64,000 bases of DNA from assembly GCA_964463915.1 (NCBI GenBank), contig CAYXEH010000006.1, positions 19,224-83,223 on the forward strand, in the 5' to 3' direction. The translations under genes and the position numbers were made by a program. Source of the DNA: PUPG01 sp964463915 (GTDB lineage: Bacteria > Bacteroidota > Bacteroidia > Bacteroidales > UBA7960). Position 1 is the first letter of the stretch, and each line of letters starts with the position of its first letter. The notes below the pieces were generated by a model. That model was not told the origin of the DNA and did not search any database. It worked only from the letters and a program-made list of their open reading frames with translations. Positions 51,629 to 59,478 of the stretch are shown here, in pieces.

Positions 51629-53257
51629 TTAAAGCGTGATCTCAATCTCCCTGAAACCGGCACATTCTGACCCGGCCCGTAAAATCAGGGTGCCTCCGCC
51701 CTGTACAACCCAGCTTCTTTCATGCGAGCTATGACCCTCCAGGGACCGGATAATCTCAATGGTCTTGCCACTCATCATCGTCTGGTCATCGGCAAGCTCC
51801 ACTCCTACCACTGGTTTCTGCACCCACCGCACCCGTTGTCCGATCTGCGAAGTTGCCGGGAAACTGCCAATATTGGCAATATCTGCTGTAATCCGATACA
51901 TATTCCTCCCCAGTTGTTCTTTCCTTACATTTAAAATATCCATGCGAGGGCGGAGCCGGGCAATTTCAGTTATAAAGTCAAAATGATTTTCAGTTAGTGA
52001 ATCCACCAAATGATAAGGAGGGGTTTTCATGGCAAAAGGGGCAATGCCGCCCACCTCAACTTTTTTGTCAGGAAAATCCGGGTGCTCAATGGACTCCCAG
52101 GGCACAAACACATCCTCTAACCCTTCGCTTTCCGCCCATTGCAGAAAATTAAATTCCTGACTATCATAGGAAGATCCATTGTCGGCCATATCGGGCACCC
52201 ACCATCCGGGAGTACTGAAACTAAAACGGCCATAGTGAAAATAAGCCCATTGGAAAAGATCACCTGGCGAACCTGCTACTTGTTCCGCATGAGACACATC
52301 CACATGAGAATGGTACACATTACTTACCATCTGGTTGACCTTCACATCCTCTTCCAGCCATCCGCTGATAATACGACCAGAGGCTTTCCGGGGATCGTAA
52401 GACTGAGGGTGAGAAAGATTATTGGCTTCCCCGGATTGAATCACGACATATACATTTTTTGCATCGAAAAGAAAATCGGCAATCGCCCTGGTTTCCTTTT
52501 CGGAAACCGCATGCTCACCTGCCCCCCTTTTAAAGGCCGGATAATCATAAGTAAAATTACGATTGAAGAAAACGCCTTCGTCTCCATCTTCATTCCATTG
52601 GCTATCCTGATCCTCATCAATGCCTTCACTCATAATACGGTAATGGCCGCGTTCTCCTTTTTCAGAACGTGCCTGCACCATCACACGTTCATCCTCAGGA
52701 TGCTTCATCCATTCCCCCGTGGGATCTTCCGTACGCATCAGGGTAATCAGTCCGTCTCCGTTCAGGTCATTGTAAGGGTCTTCACCTGTTCTGCCGTCAC
52801 GGTCAAGGTCGGAGGGATTCGCATTCCCCAGGCGCTCATAACGTAAAGAGCCGAAATATTGTGCCCGCGCATCGGGACTCACATCGGGGAAAACATAAAA
52901 GGTAACAGAATCGAGTAACTGCTTAACTTCTTCCTGGCCTGAGGCCTCGAGAAGTTGTTCAGCAAAAGAAACAGCCAGTTCAGTACCAAGAAGGCGGTCT
53001 CCGTACCCCCCTCCGATAACTGCAACTGCCGGTCGCTCAGTCACCTCACCGGATCCAATAGAAAGAACCCAAACATCCCTATTGCCAGAGGTTTGGGCGA
53101 GAGACTCCAGTGAAACCAGTGATGGATACGCATTGACAAGGGCTTCCAGTCTGGCGGTAACCTGGTTGTGGTTACTGTAGTCCTGATCAGCCCATACCGT
53201 GAACGGGACACACAGGAAAACAGCAACAAGATAAATAAAATAACCGTATCGCTTCAT
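51629..53257 (-). CDS. M14 peptidase-like protein lacking zinc ligands (probable pseudoenzyme)
   Basis: A 542-residue exported paralogue of the adjacent carboxypeptidase with a signal peptide (VPFTVWA). It aligns along its length, including the Asp-rich loops (DLDRDGRTGED, DEDQDSQWNED), but the HANE zinc motif reads YGDR, the third-ligand region QTYHNSGG reads IQSGEANNL, and the TYTNE catalytic region reads SFSTPGW. Every metal and catalytic position is therefore changed. A binding or partner role for the active paralogue is possible. An upstream TTG at 53293 adds only hydrophobic residues and is not used. Confidence 0.8.
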   Translation of the reverse strand: MKRYGYFIYLVAVFLCVPFTVWADQDYSNHNQVTARLEALVNAYPSLVSLESLAQTSGNRDVWVLSIGSGEVTERPAVAVIGGGYGDRLLGTELAVSFAEQLLEASGQEEVKQLLDSVTFYVFPDVSPDARAQYFGSLRYERLGNANPSDLDRDGRTGEDPYNDLNGDGLITLMRTEDPTGEWMKHPEDERVMVQARSEKGERGHYRIMSEGIDEDQDSQWNEDGDEGVFFNRNFTYDYPAFKRGAGEHAVSEKETRAIADFLFDAKNVYVVIQSGEANNLSHPQSYDPRKASGRIISGWLEEDVKVNQMVSNVYHSHVDVSHAEQVAGSPGDLFQWAYFHYGRFSFSTPGWWVPDMADNGSSYDSQEFNFLQWAESEGLEDVFVPWESIEHPDFPDKKVEVGGIAPFAMKTPPYHLVDSLTENHFDFITEIARLRPRMDILNVRKEQLGRNMYRITADIANIGSFPATSQIGQRVRWVQKPVVGVELADDQTMMSGKTIEIIRSLEGHSSHERSWVVQGGGTLILRAGSECAGFREIEITL

Positions 53258-53281
53258 AAAAAAGGGTTTTGGTAAAAAAAA

Positions 53282-53319
53282 CAAAAAAAGCAAGTACCTG
53301 TTCCATCCAGATACTTGCT
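53282..53319 (-). terminator. Hairpin with T-run 24 bp upstream of the M14-like start
   Basis: A 12-bp stem with one mismatch (AGCAAGTACCTG at 53289-53300 with 53308-53319), loop TTCCATC, followed on the minus strand by T7, G, T8. It could end the upstream lipoprotein transcript or act as a leader attenuator for the peptidase operon. Confidence 0.72.
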
Positions 53320-53405
53320 AAAAGTAGAAATATTTTATAAACAAATATGGTTACTCCCTCAATTATTTGAGGAAAAAAACCTAAACCCGGTTGGTTCACC
53401 CTACA

Positions 53406-53939
53406 TTAAAGGGGATTGGCGACCATTTTCCCGGTAAAAGAGAAAACAACCGTGAATGCTACCGGACCTTCATTGACCGAGGCATCATAATAAAGGCGAA
53501 AGCTGTGCGGGGGTTCCTCAGCCAGGCCGCCAAGCTTGTTCAGGCCTGCTTGTTCAGTTTGAAGGGGATGCGGTTCATCCAGCAGATCCGCCAGGTTGTG
53601 CTGCCCTATCGAAGTAATCAGCGTAATATTGCTGCCATCCGGATCCGCAACCGAAACAGACCCACCCTCAAAGCGTTGACCTTCAACGCCCTGAAGCTCT
53701 TTTAGCCAAAATTCCGCTTTCTCAATGTGCACATCTTTGATTTTATCTCCATATTCCTCAATAATATCTACATCGCTTTCCAGATCGAGCAACTCCCATT
53801 CCGAGAAGTTGGTTTGATCGGTAACTATGGTAAACTCCTGTTCGAAGGTAAAGGTTTCTTCCACGTCAAGGAGATCTTCACACGCTTGCAGGCCAAGCAT
53901 TCCGGCAAAGGCCATGCAAATAAGCAGTCCGTTTCTCAT
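53406..53939 (-). CDS. Lipoprotein of unknown function
   Basis: A 177-residue protein that I do not recognise. It has a lipoprotein signal (LGLQAC, Cys near 20), followed by an acidic segment (EDLLDVEETFTFEQEF) and beta-rich sequence with no catalytic motif visible. It is encoded alone, with a possible TATTTTTG element on the minus strand at 53980-53987 and the T-run hairpin at 53282 downstream. Its acidic N-terminal half suggests a surface or periplasmic structural role, but nothing more can be said. Confidence 0.65.
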   Translation of the reverse strand: MRNGLLICMAFAGMLGLQACEDLLDVEETFTFEQEFTIVTDQTNFSEWELLDLESDVDIIEEYGDKIKDVHIEKAEFWLKELQGVEGQRFEGGSVSVADPDGSNITLITSIGQHNLADLLDEPHPLQTEQAGLNKLGGLAEEPPHSFRLYYDASVNEGPVAFTVVFSFTGKMVANPL

Positions 53940-54134
53940 TGTTGATTGGTTTAGTTCTCTGATTTCGTTTTACAAGTTACAAAAATAACCGGACAATATT
54001 AAAAAATATTTTCTGCCAAACGCGATTATTTGCAAACCAATCGAAATCAAGAAATTTCATCCGGCTCCGAACTATGTCAAGTAACCATATTTTTCGTATA
54101 TTGTGTTTGGTTTCACACAATAAAAAACAATGTT

Positions 54135-54299
54135 ATGATCAAAGGAAAAATATTTTTGGGATTGCTGGCTGGTTTTACCGCCGGAACAATGCTGGGCGCG
54201 CTGTTTGCTTCCAGTGGCAGCAAAGATGAGGACTCGGAGAAAAAGAAAAAATCAGTTTCCTCAAAAAAAGATAAGGATGATGTCACTGTGACATACTAA
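54135..54299 (+). CDS. Small YtxH-like membrane protein
   Basis: A 54-residue protein with one Gly/Ala-rich hydrophobic helix (residues 6-26, with a GxxxG-like spacing GFTAGTMLGALFA) followed by a highly charged Lys/Ser/Asp tail. This is the layout of YtxH-domain gas-vesicle/stress-type proteins, many of unknown function. The frame is open from further upstream, but the ATG at 54135 sits directly before the helix. It lies 33 bp before znuA and could be co-transcribed. Confidence 0.65.
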   Translation: MIKGKIFLGLLAGFTAGTMLGALFASSGSKDEDSEKKKKSVSSKKDKDDVTVTY

Positions 54300-54332
54300 C
54301 TTTGTGGTTCTTTGAACCAAAATGTTATTTCA

Positions 54333-55211
54333 ATGCCAAATTTACGACTGATTTATATCTTTTTGGTTATCGCTTCTGCAATGGTCAGCTGTCAGTCGCC
54401 AGGACCGGGTAACGACAAGCCCGTTGTTTCCGTCAGCATTCAGCCATTAAAATATTTTGTAGATAAGCTCAGCGGGGAAGCGCTTGAGGTGAATGTAATG
54501 GTTCCTTCCGGGGCCAGTCCTGCTACCTATTCCCCCACCACCGGGCAGCTGGAAAAATTGTCTGATTCAGGCATTTATTTCCGTATCGGACACCTGGGAT
54601 ATGAGGAAGTCTTCCTGCACAGGCTGGCTGAGCTGAACCCCGGCATGAAGGTGCTTAAACTTTCGGAAGAAGTGGATCTGATCCGCGGAGAACCTATAGC
54701 ACATGGCGACCACGTACACAAGGGCGGAGTAGACCCACACTTCTGGATGTCCCCCGCTGTAATGCGCAGTCTGCTGCCTGCCATGCGGGATGCCATTATC
54801 GGGGAATACCCGGAACTGGAGGAAACAGTAACAGGCAATTACCAAAAACTGTTTTCACAGATCAACGAACTCCACAACCAGTGGGAAACATTATCCTTAC
54901 AACTGACTCATGATACCTTCATGATCTTTCATCCCGCCCTGACTTACCTTGCACGTGACTACGGGTTTACCCAGGTCCCTGTGGAAAGAGGCGGGAAAGA
55001 ACCATCCCCGGCCACCCTCAGACGGATTATAGACATGGCAAGAAACAGGGATATTCCGGTAATCTTTATCCAGCAAGAGTTTGATGTCCGCAGTGCTCAA
55101 TTAATCAGTGAAGAATCGGGTGCAGAACTTGTTCAGATCAATCCCCTTGCCTATAGCTGGCAGGAAGAAATGGAGCATCTGCTGGAGATCTTTAATAATC
55201 ATCTGCAGTGA
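54333..55211 (+). CDS. Zinc/manganese ABC transporter substrate-binding lipoprotein (ZnuA-like)
   Basis: Captures a divalent metal for the ZnuBC transporter. The 292-residue protein has a lipobox (MVSC, Cys near 20), a histidine-containing loop HGDHVHKGG, DPHFWMSP with the second canonical ligand His, FHPAL with the third, and a late QEFDVRS region with the acidic ligand. At the site of the first canonical ligand it has PATYSP where most ZnuA proteins have PHxYEP, so that His is absent. Start at ATG 54333; a TTG 7 codons upstream is possible but unneeded. Confidence 0.85.
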   Translation: MPNLRLIYIFLVIASAMVSCQSPGPGNDKPVVSVSIQPLKYFVDKLSGEALEVNVMVPSGASPATYSPTTGQLEKLSDSGIYFRIGHLGYEEVFLHRLAELNPGMKVLKLSEEVDLIRGEPIAHGDHVHKGGVDPHFWMSPAVMRSLLPAMRDAIIGEYPELEETVTGNYQKLFSQINELHNQWETLSLQLTHDTFMIFHPALTYLARDYGFTQVPVERGGKEPSPATLRRIIDMARNRDIPVIFIQQEFDVRSAQLISEESGAELVQINPLAYSWQEEMEHLLEIFNNHLQ

Positions 55212-55954
55212 AAAAACCCCTGATAATACTGGATAATATACGAACCGGGTACAATTCAGACCCTGTACTCAGGGATGTTAGCCTGGAAATATATCCCCTT
55301 GACTTTATAGGGATAATCGGGCCAAACGGAGGGGGGAAAACAACTCTGATCAAAGCCATCCTTGGGTTGCTTCCCTTGTTTTCCGGGCATATTCATTTTC
55401 CTTATGGCAGACCCAAAACCGGTTACCTGCCCCAGGCCTCCCAGATCGACAAAAATTTTCCCATCACGGTCAGGGAAGTGGTACGCTCCGGGTTGGGAGC
55501 TTCCGGTACATGGCTTCCCTTTCAGTCATCGATCAAGAATGAAAAGGTAAGGAAGATGATGGATGATGCAGGCCTTGGAAGTCTGTCCTCCAAACCTATA
55601 GGAGAACTCAGCGGCGGTCAGCTACAAAAAACCTTCCTGTGCCGGGCCCTGATCGACGAACCCGACCTGCTCATACTGGATGAACCCAACACCCACGTGG
55701 ACAAGCACTTTGAAGAAGAGCTGCATGAATGGCTGAAAGAACTGAACAAAAAGATGACCATTCTGCTGGTGTCACACGATATCGGCACCATTTCCCCCAT
55801 GGTCAAAACAATCGCGTGTGTCAACCGGACACTGCATTATCACCCCTCCAACCAGTTGTCAGAAGAAGTACTGAAGGTCTACAATTGCCCTGTGGACGTC
55901 ATTGCACACGGTCCGGTTCCGCACCGGGTTCTTAAATCACATGACAATGAATGA
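55208..55954 (+). CDS. Metal ABC transporter ATP-binding protein (ZnuC-like)
   Basis: ATPase of the zinc/manganese importer. The GTG start overlaps the stop of the binding-protein gene in GTGA, a translational coupling site. Walker A GPNGGGKTT is at about residues 38-46, the signature LSGGQLQKTFLCRAL, Walker B LLILDEP and switch His in LVSHD follow. The 248-residue length is normal for ZnuC/MntB. It overlaps the permease gene by up to 14 bp. Confidence 0.9.
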   Translation: MKKPLIILDNIRTGYNSDPVLRDVSLEIYPLDFIGIIGPNGGGKTTLIKAILGLLPLFSGHIHFPYGRPKTGYLPQASQIDKNFPITVREVVRSGLGASGTWLPFQSSIKNEKVRKMMDDAGLGSLSSKPIGELSGGQLQKTFLCRALIDEPDLLILDEPNTHVDKHFEEELHEWLKELNKKMTILLVSHDIGTISPMVKTIACVNRTLHYHPSNQLSEEVLKVYNCPVDVIAHGPVPHRVLKSHDNE

Positions 55955-56780
55955 ACTGCTGACCATCCTGGATTATCAGTTTTTTCGTCATGCCCTGACG
56001 GCAGCAGTGCTCACTGCACTACTGGCTTCCATGGTAGGCACTTACATTGTATCCCGGAAGATCGTTTTTATCGGGGGAGGGATTACGCACGCCTCTTTCG
56101 GAGGGATCGGGATGGCTTACTACATGGGCCTGAATCCCTTCATGGGTGCAGCCGTGTTTGGCATTATGACGGCTCTGGGCATTGAATGGATTTCAGGCAG
56201 GGGAAACGTACGGGAAGACAGTGCCATTGCAATCCTTTGGTCTCTGGGCATGGCCCTGGGTATTATCTTTGTATTTATGACCCCCGGCTATGCACCTAAC
56301 CTGATGAGTTTCCTTTTCGGAAGCATTCTGTCGGTGGGAAAGACGGACCTTTACACCCTGGCAGGGTTCTCACTGCTGACCCTCTTTGTATTTTCAGTGT
56401 TCTTCCGGCCCATCCTCTATACAGCTTTCGACCCCGAATTTGCCAGGATCAAAGGCATACCGGCAGGCACCTACCGCTACCTGATGTCGGTAATCATGGC
56501 CCTTGCCATTGTGCTTAGCATCCGCACCGTGGGAATCATCCTCGTGCTGAGCATATTTACCATCCCACAAATTACCGCCATGCTGTTTACCCGTAATTTT
56601 GCCCTTATCATTCCCCTGGCAGCTTTATGGGGGGTCACAGGCTCGGTGGCAGGGCTGTTTGCTGCATATTACATGAACATTCCCTCAGGGGCAGCCATCA
56701 TTTTTTTTCTGACCATCCAATTGATGGTGATCAAATTGATTGTTACCCTGCACCGGCAGGTACAAAGACGTTCCGGTTGA
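55941..56780 (+). CDS. Metal ABC transporter permease (ZnuB-like)
   Basis: Inner-membrane channel of the zinc/manganese importer, ABC-3 family. About 279 residues with eight hydrophobic segments and the family motifs GGGITHASFGGIG near residue 50, ALGIEWIS, and TVGIILVLSIFTIPQITA. The first ATG (55941) and the second (55947) are both possible and give overlaps with the ATPase gene of 14 or 8 bp. A 15-bp hairpin begins at the stop codon. Confidence 0.9.
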   Translation: MTMNELLTILDYQFFRHALTAAVLTALLASMVGTYIVSRKIVFIGGGITHASFGGIGMAYYMGLNPFMGAAVFGIMTALGIEWISGRGNVREDSAIAILWSLGMALGIIFVFMTPGYAPNLMSFLFGSILSVGKTDLYTLAGFSLLTLFVFSVFFRPILYTAFDPEFARIKGIPAGTYRYLMSVIMALAIVLSIRTVGIILVLSIFTIPQITAMLFTRNFALIIPLAALWGVTGSVAGLFAAYYMNIPSGAAIIFFLTIQLMVIKLIVTLHRQVQRRSG

Positions 56781-56823
56781 ACCATTCTGCCTGTAAGCTG
56801 TTAAGCTGACAGGCAGAATGGTT
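56780..56823 (+). terminator. Long hairpin at the end of the znu operon
   Basis: A perfect 15-bp stem (AACCATTCTGCCTGT at 56780-56794 with 56809-56823) with an inner AGCT/AGCT pairing in the loop, starting on the last base of the znuB stop. No proper T-run follows, so it may stabilise the 3' end rather than terminate. Confidence 0.6.
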
Positions 56824-56867
56824 TGTTATATTAAACCATTATAACAGTTTCATTAAACCATTTTACC

Positions 56868-57095
56868 ATGCGTGCCCTGCTAACTTCAATTTTCCTGATG
56901 ATCCCGGGTTTCCTGTTGGCCCAGCGCCCCACCCACATTCCAGAACCGTCTGAGCCATTCAATGTATTTGACTCGGTCGAAAACATCATTTTTTATATTG
57001 TACTGCCCATCATCATTATCATTCTCTACATCATTTGGAGAAGAAGGATCATGAAAGAAAGAAATAAAGAAACTGAAACACATAAGGAACACTAA
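56868..57095 (+). CDS. Small membrane protein with signal-like N-terminus
   Basis: A 75-residue protein that I recognise only as a type seen beside flavin reductases in Bacteroidota. An N-terminal hydrophobic segment ends LLAQRP and could be cleaved. A second helix (IIFYIVLPIIIIILYIIW) is followed by a basic and charged tail. The gene is 17 bp upstream of the flavodoxin-reductase-like gene, suggesting a membrane anchor or partner for it. Confidence 0.55.
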   Translation: MRALLTSIFLMIPGFLLAQRPTHIPEPSEPFNVFDSVENIIFYIVLPIIIIILYIIWRRRIMKERNKETETHKEH

Positions 57096-57111
57096 CCATA
57101 AACCCATTCAC

Positions 57112-57783
57112 ATGCAACATATCGTTACCATAGAACTTATTGAAAAATTAACCCACGATACGCTACGAATCGTGACGGATAAGCCAAAAAAGTATGACTT
57201 CACCCCCGGGCAGGCGACAGAAATGGCCATCAACAAACCGGGATGGGAGAACGAAAAGCGACCCTTCACTTTCACTTCACTCCCGGAAGACCCCATGCTG
57301 GAATTTATTATCAAGACCTATCCCTCACACGATGGCACCACCGATAAACTACTGGACCTCAAAGGAGGTGATGAGGTGATCCTTCATTATATTTTCGGAA
57401 GTATTTTCTACCGGGGGCCGGGCATGTTTATCGCCGGAGGGGCAGGCATTACCCCTTTCCTTGCCATATTCCGGAAACTGAATAAAAACAACAACGATCA
57501 GGGCAAGAACAAGCTGTTGTTTGCCAATAAAACGAGCACAGATATCATTCTCAAGGATGAACTGGAGGTGTTACTGAATAATCGTGTAACCCATATTCTG
57601 TCGGAGGAGGAATCGCCGGATCATCCCCATGGTTTCATCACCAAAGATTTGCTGAGGGAGCAAATGGACGGGGATGAGGAATTCTTCTATGTCTGTGGGC
57701 CGCCTCCGATGATGGAATCTGTGGTAAAATCCCTTAAGGAACTGGGGGTCAAGGAAAAGCAAATCGTTCAGGAAGGATGGTGA
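57112..57783 (+). CDS. FAD-binding ferredoxin/flavodoxin reductase-like protein
   Basis: Moves electrons between NAD(P)H and a carrier. The 223-residue protein has the FAD motif KRPFTFTS (about 49-56), the NAD(P)-ribose loop FIAGGAGITPFLA (about 105-117), and the YVCGPPPMM motif followed by the C-terminal aromatic EGW. It has no iron-sulfur domain, so it needs a separate acceptor, perhaps the ferredoxin family or a flavodoxin. It is followed 15 bp later by a sulfurtransferase. Confidence 0.82.
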   Translation: MQHIVTIELIEKLTHDTLRIVTDKPKKYDFTPGQATEMAINKPGWENEKRPFTFTSLPEDPMLEFIIKTYPSHDGTTDKLLDLKGGDEVILHYIFGSIFYRGPGMFIAGGAGITPFLAIFRKLNKNNNDQGKNKLLFANKTSTDIILKDELEVLLNNRVTHILSEEESPDHPHGFITKDLLREQMDGDEEFFYVCGPPPMMESVVKSLKELGVKEKQIVQEGW

Positions 57784-57798
57784 TGTATTGTCGTCAGG

Positions 57799-58686
57799 AT
57801 GGCAAGCCTTATGCAGCAAAACCCAGAAACTGATTCACAAATGGACCCCCTGATTTCCCCAAAAGATTTTTCTTCTCAGACAAAACACGACAAGTCAATC
57901 GTCATTATAGATGCCCGTTCCGGACATGACGCCAGGGAAAGGTACAGGCGTGGTCACCTGGCAGGGGCGATGCATGTACACCTCGAAGAGGAATTGTCAG
58001 ACATTCAGGAAGACCTCAGGGTCGGGGGACGTCATCCACTGCCTTCCCCCGGGCAATTTGGCAGATTGCTGGGTCAGTTGGGTATTGAGCCGGCCACCCG
58101 GGTGGTGGTCTATGATGACAAATCGGGGGCCAGTGCAGCAGCACGCTTCTGGTGGATGCTCAGGGCCGCAGGCCATGACGGGGTACAGGTGCTGGACGGC
58201 GGTCTTCAGTCAGCCCTTGCCGCCGGACTCCCGGAAAGCATTGAACAGCCGGTCCCACAAGTAAAACCACCTTACCCTGTAGAGTCCTGGCAATTACCCA
58301 CTGTCAATATGGCTGAGGTAGCCGGTTACGCCCAAGATCCGCGCTATATAGTGATCGACGTCAGGGACGAAAACCGCTACAAGGGGATTGAGGAACCCAT
58401 TGACACCATTGCCGGCCACATTCCCGGTGCCATCAATATGCCTTACACATACAACCTGACTCCGGCGGGTTTTTTTCTGCCCGCAGAAAAACTTCGCAGG
58501 ATGTACCGGCCGGTCATTACCGGCTGGCCTGCATCACGGATAATTGTCCATTGCGGTTCAGGCGTTACCGCCTGTCATACGCTGTTGGCTTTTGCACGTG
58601 CCGGGATGGAGATACCGGCCCTTTATACGGGTTCATGGAGCGAGTGGTCCCGTAACGGCAAACCCATTGCCAGAGAGAAGGGATGA
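57799..58686 (+). CDS. Sulfurtransferase with two rhodanese domains (thiosulfate/3-mercaptopyruvate type)
   Basis: Transfers sulfane sulfur to an acceptor. Two rhodanese domains are visible: an inactive N-terminal one (IIDARSGHDARERYRRGHL) and a C-terminal one with active Cys in HCGSGVTAC (about residue 251). The CGSGVTA loop is the 3-mercaptopyruvate sulfurtransferase form rather than the CRKGVTA of classical rhodanese. Later in-frame ATGs (57811, 57841) could also start it. It is probably co-transcribed with the reductase. Confidence 0.88.
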   Translation: MASLMQQNPETDSQMDPLISPKDFSSQTKHDKSIVIIDARSGHDARERYRRGHLAGAMHVHLEEELSDIQEDLRVGGRHPLPSPGQFGRLLGQLGIEPATRVVVYDDKSGASAAARFWWMLRAAGHDGVQVLDGGLQSALAAGLPESIEQPVPQVKPPYPVESWQLPTVNMAEVAGYAQDPRYIVIDVRDENRYKGIEEPIDTIAGHIPGAINMPYTYNLTPAGFFLPAEKLRRMYRPVITGWPASRIIVHCGSGVTACHTLLAFARAGMEIPALYTGSWSEWSRNGKPIAREKG

Positions 58687-58762
58687 AGATTTAACCACGC
58701 AGGTCTTTTTTGTGCTTCGATCAGGTTCACTTTTTGGCATTGCCGGAAAGAAGTGTGAAGGG

Positions 58763-59476
58763 TTAACCCTTCAGGGCACGCAGATATTTATCCAGGTAGT
58801 ACGCCTTATCTTTTGACTTGTACTGCATCACATATCGCGGATGCTCCAGGGGGATCAGGCGGTCAAAGAAACCATGCCGGGCATTGAGCCGGCTGAGATA
58901 CGCATAATTCTTCCCGGTTCCTAAACAAAAAGCCTTGTCAGTGAAGGTTCCCGTTTCAATGTGCGCCTGAATACATCTTGTCATGAATTCCTCCAACACA
59001 TTCTGCAACTGCCGGCTGTCATAATAATTGAAATTCACCTCCCTTCCTTCCGGGGTTCGCTTTACAAAACCCAGCGGGCTCGGGGAGTTGATGTAAAAAT
59101 CCTGATAGAAAGCCTCTACTCCTCCATACGCATCGATCACTTCATACACAAACACAGAGGAAGGTTCATGGGTATGATGACCTTCAACGGACAAGCCGCA
59201 TTTTTCTTCCAGCCTCTTGGTATCGGTGAAAGGAACCCCGGTAACGCCGGCACCGAAACGCCCGGGATTGATCCCAAGGATCAGGTAACGCCTGCGGTGG
59301 TCATTATAGAATTTTTTGTAAAAGGCGGAAGAGATCCTGAAGGCCTCCGGGTTCTCCTGAAACGGGTTCATGGCCCTGATCCCTTCAGGAAGCTTCACAT
59401 CCAGGTGCAATTGTGCATTAAAGGCGATCACCTTTTCAGCAAACGTAGGGTCAGACGATTTGTGCATATCCGTCAT
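58763..59476 (-). CDS. SMUG2-like uracil-DNA glycosylase (DUF4918)
   Basis: Base-excision glycosylase of the SMUG subgroup. The water-activating motif is LGINPGRFGAGVTGVPFTD (about residues 67-85), which matches the SMUG G-x-NPGPFG-TGVPF form, and the C-terminal motif LEHPRYVMQ resembles the H-P-S-P-R loop of the superfamily. At 237 residues it is full length. It lies 2 bp downstream of an FtsX-type permease gene on the same strand. The permease link is probably transcriptional only. An alternative start at 59467 is possible. Confidence 0.8.
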   Translation of the reverse strand: MTDMHKSSDPTFAEKVIAFNAQLHLDVKLPEGIRAMNPFQENPEAFRISSAFYKKFYNDHRRRYLILGINPGRFGAGVTGVPFTDTKRLEEKCGLSVEGHHTHEPSSVFVYEVIDAYGGVEAFYQDFYINSPSPLGFVKRTPEGREVNFNYYDSRQLQNVLEEFMTRCIQAHIETGTFTDKAFCLGTGKNYAYLSRLNARHGFFDRLIPLEHPRYVMQYKSKDKAYYLDKYLRALKG

Positions 59477-59478
59477 TT

